Source: Myxococcota bacterium
GTDB lineage: Bacteria > Myxococcota_A > UBA9160 > PR03
Reading direction: 5' to 3'
Assembly: GCA_025453505.1 (NCBI GenBank)
Contig: JALOQG010000136.1
Location: 1-7,168 of the forward strand
Length of the DNA stretch: 7,168 nt
Of the stretch, positions 1 through 4,874 are shown piece by piece; position 1 is the stretch's first letter, and each line of letters opens with the position of its first letter. The position numbers and the translations under genes were made by a program. Under the pieces are notes generated by a model that worked only from the letters and a program-made list of their open reading frames with translations, was not told the origin of the DNA and made no database searches.

Positions 1-246
1 CAACGCCCCCGGCGAGTCGCCGCCGGTCTCTCCGCCGATCTCCTTCAGATCGACGCCCGCCGAGAACGCGCGCCCGCTCCCCGTCAGGATCACGACGCCG
101 ATCTCCGGGTCCGCGGCGAGCGCGCGAAAGGCGTGCGCCAGCTCGCGGCGCAGCGCGCGGGAGAGCGCGTTCATCGCAGCGGGCCGGTTCAGCGTGAGCG
201 TGGCGACGCCATCGGCGCGCTCGATCTGCAACAGGGACTCGGACAT
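1..246 (-). CDS. Enoyl-CoA hydratase/isomerase family protein (crotonase), N-terminal part
   Basis: Only the first 82 residues are inside the window; the gene continues past base 1. The reading begins MSESLLQIERADGVATLTLN. It has the crotonase N-terminal pattern: a hydrophobic strand, then LNRPAAMNALS (residues 20-30), then GSGRAFSAGVDL (56-67), the segment that helps form the acyl-CoA pocket and oxyanion hole. Crotonases act on acyl-CoA thioesters (hydration, isomerisation, cleavage), typically in fatty-acid or aromatic catabolism. The catalytic acids lie later in the protein, outside the window, so the reaction cannot be assigned. The ATG at 246 is supported by GGAGG at 255-251 with a 4-base spacing. 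The gene diverges from the histidine phosphatase at 284 and is a paralogue of the crotonase at 1062. Family assignment is secure, substrate unknown. Confidence 0.9.
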   Translation of the reverse strand, partial: MSESLLQIERADGVATLTLNRPAAMNALSRALRRELAHAFRALAADPEIGVVILTGSGRAFSAGVDLKEIGGETGGDSPGAL

Positions 247-283
247 GGGACCTCCATCGTGGGAGGACTATGATAGGCGCCGG
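247..283. promoter_or_regulatory. Divergent intergenic control region with mirrored Shine-Dalgarno sites and -10-like hexamers
   Basis: This spacer separates the leftward crotonase (ATG at 246) from the rightward phosphatase (proposed ATG at 284). CCTCC at 251-255 is the leftward ribosome-binding site read from the other strand, and GGAGG at 262-266 is its rightward mirror; together they form a 5-bp inverted repeat around a 6-base loop. TATGAT at 269-274 is a 5/6 match to the bacterial -10 hexamer in the rightward direction, and its overlapping reverse complement TATCAT (275-270) is a 5/6 match leftward. No clear -35 element is seen in either direction at 16-18 bases. The leftward arrangement is spatially sensible: -10, a start near 263, GGAGG, then ATG. 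Promoter function is inferred from one of the few AT-rich spots and is not certain. Confidence 0.35.
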
Positions 284-1030
284 ATGAAAGCCGTTCCCGA
301 GCCCGCTGCGATCTCGCGCCGCGAAGCGCGCATGCGCGAAGAGACCGCGATCGAGATCGTGCTCCTGCGGCACGGCGAGCCGGATTGGACGCCCGACGGC
401 GGTCCCTCGGTGATCGACGCCGCGCTGACCGCGCGCGGACGCATGCAGGCCGAAGCCGCGGCGCGGGCGCTCCTCCCGCTCGGTCTCGACGCTCTCTACG
501 TGAGCCCTCTGCGGCGTGCGCAGCAGACGGCCGAGCCGATCGCAAAGGCGACCGGCCTCGAGCTCGTCACGATCGACGGCCTCGCCGAGATCGACATCCC
601 GCTCACGGGCATCTCGCAGATCGAAGTGGATGCGTTCTTCCGTCGCGCCGCGCAGCGCCGCCTCGGTGAGCACTGGTCGGGCTGGCCGGGCGGCGAGAGT
701 TTTCGCGACTTCCATGCCCGGGTGACCGGCGCGATGGCGTCCCTGCTCCAGCGACACGACGTCGCCTGCGAGAGCGAGGACGAGTTCCGCGTCTGGAGCC
801 TGCCGGCGCAGAAGCGACGCATCGCCGTCGTCGCGCACGGCGGGACCAATGCCGTCGCGCTCACGCACCTGCTCGACATCCCGGGCGTGCCCTGGGAGTG
901 GAACCGCTTCGAGATGGAGCTCGCCGCCTATGCCGTGGTGCAGTCGCGCGCCGTCGGCATGACGGGCTTCGTCTGGTCGCTGCAGAACTTCAACGAGGTC
1001 GATCATCTCCGCGCGGCCGGACTGCGCTGA
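284..1030 (+). CDS. Histidine phosphatase family protein (phosphoglycerate mutase-like)
   Basis: Product of 248 residues from the ATG at 284. It shows the branch-2H phosphatase signature: LLRHGEPDW at 27-35, where His30 would be the phosphorylated nucleophile flanked by Arg29; SPLRRAQQTA at 74-83, where Arg78 is the conserved phosphate ligand; a candidate acid, Glu102, in GLAEID; and the second histidine in VVAHGGTNA (His185). The likely activity is hydrolysis of a small phosphomonoester in the cytoplasm; no signal peptide is seen. Substrate is not predictable: the family includes mutases, cobalamin and sugar-phosphate phosphatases and SixA-like enzymes. The start is uncertain. An in-frame ATG at 245 overlaps the divergent gene's start codon; 332 puts the RHG motif at residues 13-15, a common position, but has a weak ribosome site. 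I prefer 284 because it clears the divergent gene. The crotonase follows after 31 bases, so co-transcription is likely. Confidence 0.88.
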   Translation: MKAVPEPAAISRREARMREETAIEIVLLRHGEPDWTPDGGPSVIDAALTARGRMQAEAAARALLPLGLDALYVSPLRRAQQTAEPIAKATGLELVTIDGLAEIDIPLTGISQIEVDAFFRRAAQRRLGEHWSGWPGGESFRDFHARVTGAMASLLQRHDVACESEDEFRVWSLPAQKRRIAVVAHGGTNAVALTHLLDIPGVPWEWNRFEMELAAYAVVQSRAVGMTGFVWSLQNFNEVDHLRAAGLR

Positions 1031-1050
1031 GCGGGCCCTCACGAGCGGAC

Positions 1051-1056
1051 GGGAGG
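1051..1056 (+). promoter_or_regulatory. Shine-Dalgarno site of the 1062 crotonase
   Basis: GGGAGG lies five bases before the ATG at 1062 and fixes that start. It sits in a 31-base gap after the phosphatase stop with no visible terminator. Confidence 0.75.
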
Positions 1057-1061
1057 ACGAG

Positions 1062-1877
1062 ATGTCGGATCGCGTCGTGGTCGAACGGCTGGCCGGGGGC
1101 GTCGCGGATGTGCGACTCAATCGCGCCGACAAGATGAACGCGCTCGACATGCCCATGTTCGAGGCGCTCGTCGCGACGGGCAGGGAACTCGCGCGCGACG
1201 CATCGCTGCGAGCCGTCGTTCTCTCGGGCGAGGGGCGCGCCTTTTCGGCGGGCCTCGACTTCACGAGCTTCCAGTCGATGGCGGGACAGAGCGGGGAGCG
1301 AGGCGGCCCCACCCTGCTCTCGCGCGGTGACGGCGAGAGCCCGGCGAACTTTGCGCAGCGCGCGGCGTGGGTGTGGACCGAAGTGCCCGTGCCGGTGATC
1401 GCAGCCGTGCACGGCGTCGCCTACGGCGGCGGCCTGCAGATCGCGCTCGGCGCCGACCTGCGCTTCGTCGCGCCCGACGCGCGGCTCTCCGTGATGGAGA
1501 TCAAGTGGGGCCTCGTACCCGACATGAGCGGGACGCAGACGCTCCGTCGTCTCGTGCGTCTCGACGTCGCGAAGGAGCTGACCTTCACGGGCCGTGTGCT
1601 CTCCGGCACCGAAGCAGTCGCGCTCGGGCTCGCGACGCGCGTCGCCGACGATCCGCGCGCGGCCGCGTTCGAGCTGGCCGCCGAGATCGCGGCGAAGTCG
1701 CCCGATGCGATCCGCGCGGCCAAGCAACTGCTCGACCGCTCGGGCGTCACTTCGGTCGAAGAGGGCCTGCAGCTCGAAGAATCGCTCCAGCGGGGACTGA
1801 TCGGTCGCCCCAACCAGATCGAATCCGTGCGTGCGAACCTCGAGAAGCGGGCGCCCCGCTTCGCGGATCCCGGCTGA
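1062..1877 (+). CDS. Crotonase/enoyl-CoA hydratase family protein with atypical active site
   Basis: Complete 271-residue crotonase, the usual length. Visible landmarks are LNRADKMNALD (19-29), GEGRAFSAGLDF (56-67; pocket and oxyanion segment), the second oxyanion segment AVHGVAYGGGLQIALGAD (115-132), and MEIKWGLVPDMSGTQ (145-159). In rat enoyl-CoA hydratase the two catalytic glutamates are in GGGCE and PEILLG. Here the first is Gln126, the second is kept as Glu146, and Asp154 sits eight residues later, the spacing of the Glu/Asp pair in dienoyl-CoA isomerase (ECH1). A normal two-glutamate hydratase is therefore unlikely; isomerase or another crotonase reaction is more probable, but ECH1's first aspartate is also replaced. 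It acts in the cytoplasm on acyl-CoA substrates. It follows the phosphatase by 31 bases and precedes the HPF-like gene by 48, in a probable operon. Family is certain; reaction is open. Confidence 0.93.
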   Translation: MSDRVVVERLAGGVADVRLNRADKMNALDMPMFEALVATGRELARDASLRAVVLSGEGRAFSAGLDFTSFQSMAGQSGERGGPTLLSRGDGESPANFAQRAAWVWTEVPVPVIAAVHGVAYGGGLQIALGADLRFVAPDARLSVMEIKWGLVPDMSGTQTLRRLVRLDVAKELTFTGRVLSGTEAVALGLATRVADDPRAAAFELAAEIAAKSPDAIRAAKQLLDRSGVTSVEEGLQLEESLQRGLIGRPNQIESVRANLEKRAPRFADPG

Positions 1878-1912
1878 AGGACCGGACCGGCTCGATCCAG
1901 CTCGCATCCAGC

Positions 1913-1919
1913 AGAGGAG
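1913..1919 (+). promoter_or_regulatory. Shine-Dalgarno site fixing a GTG start
   Basis: AGAGGAG lies six bases before GTG at 1926 and favours that codon over the downstream in-frame ATG at 1947, which has no purine-rich site before it. Confidence 0.65.
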
Positions 1920-1925
1920 ACATCC

Positions 1926-2231
1926 GTGGAGATCCACTGGCGCAACATGGAAGAAATCGAAGCCGCGCAGCGCGAGACCGTCGAACGGCGCCTGCTCGCC
2001 CTCGCCGACGGGCACACCGATCTCATCGACCTGCGCATCGCCGCCAAGCCCAACAACCACCACCGGCACGGCGCGCAGGAGGTGCACATCACCTGCCAGG
2101 CGCGCGGCAAGGAGCTGGTCGCGACGCGCACCGGCGCCGATCTCGGGCAGGCCCTGCACGACGCCGTCGATGCCTTCGTCAACGAGGTACGCCGGCTCCG
2201 CGACCGTCGCAGCGACCACCGCAGCGCGTGA
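1926..2231 (+). CDS. RaiA/HPF family ribosome hibernation factor (short form)
   Basis: Product of 101 residues, close to short HPF/YfiA proteins (about 95-115). The layout is the family's beta-alpha-beta-beta-beta-alpha: an N-terminal strand, a helix around 10-26, the strand IDLRIAAK (34-41), a His/Asn-rich turn NNHHRHG (43-49), the strands EVHITCQAR and ELVATRTG, then the long helix DLGQALHDAVDAFVNEVRRL (72-91) ending in a basic tail. Members bind the small ribosomal subunit near the decoding site and block or store ribosomes in stationary phase or stress. The N-terminal strand lacks the usual GHH-like motif, so this is a divergent member. There is no C-terminal dimerisation domain, so it is not a long HPF. 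GTG start with a good ribosome site; last gene of the rightward group, ending just before a hairpin. Function rests on fold and pattern similarity. Confidence 0.75.
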   Translation: MEIHWRNMEEIEAAQRETVERRLLALADGHTDLIDLRIAAKPNNHHRHGAQEVHITCQARGKELVATRTGADLGQALHDAVDAFVNEVRRLRDRRSDHRSA

Positions 2232-2234
2232 CGG

Positions 2235-2256
2235 GGCGACGCCGAGTGGCGTCGCC
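2235..2256. terminator. Perfect inverted repeat between convergent genes, probable bidirectional terminator
   Basis: GGCGACGCC (2235-2243) and GGCGTCGCC (2248-2256) form a perfect 9-bp GC-rich stem with a 4-base GAGT loop. It fills the 30-base gap between the stop of the HPF-like gene (2231) and the stop of the helicase gene (2262), so it could end both transcripts. Neither side has a clear run of T; the rightward side has only a short pyrimidine stretch, ATCTCTC. It therefore resembles the U-poor hairpins common in high-GC genomes, or a 3'-end stabilising stem. Confidence 0.7.
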
Positions 2257-2261
2257 ATCTC

Positions 2262-4253
2262 TCACTCGACCGGATCCACCGGCGTGGGCCCGTCGCCGGG
2301 ATCGCCTTCGCGCCGACCGCGGCGCCGACGACCGCCGCGCCGTCCACGGCGGCGTCGGCGGCGCGCCTCGCCCGATTCCGCGGAGCTTCCATCGACCGCA
2401 GCCGGCGCGGGCGGCATGGCCGCGACCGGGACTGCCGCATGCGCTTCTTGCGCGACGACGGGACGCACGCGCGGGCGCGGCTCGCGCGGACGATCGCTGC
2501 GGCCTCGACCCCGCTTGGCGCCGCGCTGGTTGCGATCGGTGCCCCGCCGGCTGCGCGGACGATCCGGCCGCACGAGCGGATCGAAGAAGCTCTCGGGCCG
2601 TTCCGGCGAGCCGCGACAGATGTCGCAGAGCCGGCACGGCTCCTCGTCGGGCTCGCCGAAGTAGCGCCGCAGGAAGACGGCGCGGCACTCGGTCGAGGCC
2701 GCGTATTCGCCGATCGAGTCGAGGCGCCGCACGTCCTGCCGGCGCAGCGTCTCGAACTGACCCGCGAGGGCGCGCGCGTCCTGTTCGAGCGTCTCGGGCG
2801 CGCCGGTGAGGCGGATCTGGTCTCCGTCGATCTGCACGAGGCCCGCCTCTTCGAGCTTGGTGAGCAGCGCGCTCGCGATGCGCGGGCCCTGCTCTGCCGA
2901 GACCGCGAGCGCCTGCAGGTTCGGCTCGCGCCCCTCCTGCGCCCAGGCCGCGAGCGCGGCGCCGAGCTTGTAGAGCTGATCGGGCCGCACGCGGCCGCGC
3001 GAGAGCAGCAGCTCGTGGATGGCGCGATCCGATCCGTCGTAGAGCAGGATGCAGTTCGCCTTGAAGCCGTCGCGCCCGCCGCGACCGGCCTCCTGCACGT
3101 ACTGCTCGAGCGACGCGGGCGACTGGAAGTGCATCACGTAGCGGATGTCGGCCTTGTCGATGCCGAGGCCGAAGGCGCTGGTCGCGACCATCACCGAGCG
3201 ATGACCGTCGCCCATGAAGAGCTGCTGCTCGGCTTCGCGTTCGGCGCCGGTCATGCCGCCGTGGTAGCGGTTGGCGGGGATCCCGAAACGTCGCAGGAGC
3301 GTGTAGACGGCGTCGACCTCGCCACGCGTCGCGCAGTAGATGATGCCCGGACGCCGCAGCCGCCGCGCCAGACGCAGCAACGCGCGGAAGCGCGCGTCGC
3401 CTTCGCAGCACAGCACCTCGAAGGCGAGGTTCGAGCGGTGGGGCGAGGCGGCGACGATCGCGGGATCGCGCATTCCGAGCGAACGCACGATCGCGTCGCG
3501 CACCATCTCGGTCGCCGTGGCCGTCAGCGCCAGGATCGGCGGCGCGCCGAGTTCGCGAATGCGCGCACCGAGGCGCCGGTATTCCGGACGGAAGTCGTAG
3601 CCCCATTCGGAGATGCAGTGCGCCTCGTCGATCGCGACCAGCGAGACGCCGCTGGCGGACAGGGCTTCGCGGGCCTCGCTGCCGGCGAGCGTCTCGGGCG
3701 TGGTCATCACCAGCAGCGGCCCGCTGCTCGCGATCTCGGCGAGCGCCGCCTTGCGCGCCTTGCCGCGGACCGTCCCATCGAGCCGCACGACGCGCACGCC
3801 GCGCTCGAGCAGCCGCGTGTGCTGGTCCTGCAACAACGCGATCAGCGGCGACACGACCACCGCCGGCCTGGGCAGCAGCATCGACGGCACCTGGTAGCAG
3901 GCGGATTTGCCGAAGCCCGTCGGCAACACCATCAGGACGTCGCGTCCCGCCAGCACGTCGGCGACGACCTGCTCCTGCTCGGGCCGGAGCTGCTCGATCC
4001 CGAGTCGCTGCGCAGCGTCGGCCGCGCTCGCCTCGATCTCGCGCGACGGCGTCGGATAATCGATCGGCGGCGGCTTCACCTTGCGCACGCGCTTCGCGGG
4101 CGCGGGCGGCGGATCGGGCTCGACGGGAGCCGCGGCGACGACCTCGCCCGACGCGAGCGTCGGACCGCGGCGCCCCCCGCGGCGGCGCCCACGCCCCCCG
4201 CGACGCGAACGCCGGCGGCGCGGTCGGGCGCCGTCGTCGCCCTGCTCAGACAT
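2262..4253 (-). CDS. RecQ-family ATP-dependent 3'-5' DNA helicase, variant domain order
   Basis: Product of 663 residues. All SF2/RecQ motifs are visible: motif 0 LGIEQLRPEQ (84-93), Walker A LPTGFGKS (110-117, Lys116), SPLIALLQDQ (135-144), DEAH (209-212) followed by the aromatic-rich loop CISEWGYDFRPEY (213-225), motif III LTATAT (243-248), motif V ATSAFGLGID (357-366), and motif VI QEAGRGGRDG (387-396). A tetracysteine zinc site follows at Cys523, Cys540, Cys543 and Cys546. Residues about 421-484 look like a winged helix placed before the zinc site, whereas E. coli RecQ has it after. No HRDC domain is seen; the C-terminus is a low-complexity Arg-rich tail, and residues 10-30 are also Arg/Gly-rich. 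RecQ enzymes unwind DNA 3'-5' in recombination and repair. The start is 6 bases after the upstream stop, without a clear ribosome site, suggesting coupled translation. Family assignment is very strong; the subfamily is uncertain and may be RqlH-like. Confidence 0.95.
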   Translation of the reverse strand: MSEQGDDGARPRRRRSRRGGRGRRRGGRRGPTLASGEVVAAAPVEPDPPPAPAKRVRKVKPPPIDYPTPSREIEASAADAAQRLGIEQLRPEQEQVVADVLAGRDVLMVLPTGFGKSACYQVPSMLLPRPAVVVSPLIALLQDQHTRLLERGVRVVRLDGTVRGKARKAALAEIASSGPLLVMTTPETLAGSEAREALSASGVSLVAIDEAHCISEWGYDFRPEYRRLGARIRELGAPPILALTATATEMVRDAIVRSLGMRDPAIVAASPHRSNLAFEVLCCEGDARFRALLRLARRLRRPGIIYCATRGEVDAVYTLLRRFGIPANRYHGGMTGAEREAEQQLFMGDGHRSVMVATSAFGLGIDKADIRYVMHFQSPASLEQYVQEAGRGGRDGFKANCILLYDGSDRAIHELLLSRGRVRPDQLYKLGAALAAWAQEGREPNLQALAVSAEQGPRIASALLTKLEEAGLVQIDGDQIRLTGAPETLEQDARALAGQFETLRRQDVRRLDSIGEYAASTECRAVFLRRYFGEPDEEPCRLCDICRGSPERPESFFDPLVRPDRPRSRRGTDRNQRGAKRGRGRSDRPREPRPRVRPVVAQEAHAAVPVAAMPPAPAAVDGSSAESGEARRRRRRGRRGGRRRRGRREGDPGDGPTPVDPVE

Positions 4254-4259
4254 CGGCGC

Positions 4260-4874
4260 TCAAAGCCCGCTCGGATCGAGGTCGGCCATCGCAGTCGCGA
4301 TGCCGCTCGCGTCGAAGGCGCCCGGGTGACCGACGTGCCCCAGGGCCGCCGGGTCCGAATAGAAAGTCAACATCGAGAGCGATTTCATCCCCTTGAAGAG
4401 GTCCCGCTTCAGGTCGAGCCGGGAGCGCATCAGATCCTCCAGAACGCGATCTTGCCCGGCGCCGTTCAGCGCCGTGAAGGGCCGCCACTTCGCAACGAGC
4501 GGGTAGACGCCCCACTCGAGCACCCAGAGCCCCTGCAGCAGAGGACCTGCGAGCGCCGGAACGCGCGCGACCCAAGCGTCCGCGGCGCGGGCCGGGTCGA
4601 TGCGCCTTGCCCGAATCGCCTCGGCCCCGCGAGGCCCGACGCAGCGCATCGCGACGGACTGGAAGGTTGCATACGCGCGCGGCGAGAGCACCCCCAGGTC
4701 CGCATCCGGCGCCGGCCGCAGGAACTCCGCGGTCGGTTCGGCGCATCCCGTGGGCACGAGGCCCGCGGCGGCGACCGCTCCCGCGAGACGCAGGAAGCCG
4801 CGCCGGTCGAGGCGGGCGAAGGCCGAGCGGACCTCGTCCGGAAGCTCCTCCGATCGGATCTTCGGACCGGTCAC
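4260..4874 (-). CDS. Tat-exported protein resembling gluconate 2-dehydrogenase subunit 3 / GMC oxidoreductase small subunit
   Basis: Product of 204 residues from GTG at 4874. GGAGG at 4883-4879 lies four bases upstream, and the start overlaps the stop of the TPR gene as GTGA. The N-terminus has a twin-arginine motif, DRRGFLRLAG (23-32), then an Ala-rich hydrophobic stretch ending VPTGC (40-44). This predicts Tat export, possibly with lipid attachment at Cys44, though Pro at -3 makes the lipobox poor. The mature part (LSPRAYATFQSVAMRCVG near 63-80, then the C-terminal FYSDPAALGHVGHPG at 171-185) resembles small subunits that accompany flavin (GMC) dehydrogenases and help their export or maturation in the periplasm. 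No dehydrogenase large subunit is in the window; the helicase is downstream and a TPR membrane protein upstream. The family call is a moderate pattern match; Tat export is better supported. Longer in-frame readings extend into the TPR gene and are not credible. Confidence 0.7.
   Translation of the reverse strand: MTGPKIRSEELPDEVRSAFARLDRRGFLRLAGAVAAAGLVPTGCAEPTAEFLRPAPDADLGVLSPRAYATFQSVAMRCVGPRGAEAIRARRIDPARAADAWVARVPALAGPLLQGLWVLEWGVYPLVAKWRPFTALNGAGQDRVLEDLMRSRLDLKRDLFKGMKSLSMLTFYSDPAALGHVGHPGAFDASGIATAMADLDPSGL

Noticed and set aside
194..283. Longer phosphatase start at 194
   Set aside because: It would overlap the divergent crotonase coding region by more than 50 bases and adds residues unlike the phosphatase family, which needs only a short lead before the RHG motif.
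1879..1890. Short GGACCGGACCGG direct repeat after the 1062 crotonase
   Set aside because: Two 6-base copies are too short to separate from chance in GC-rich DNA, and they do not form a hairpin likely to terminate transcription.
990..2258. 422-codon minus-strand frame opposite the crotonase and HPF-like genes
   Set aside because: It is antisense to two recognisable proteins, has no family motif, and is explained by GC-rich codon bias.
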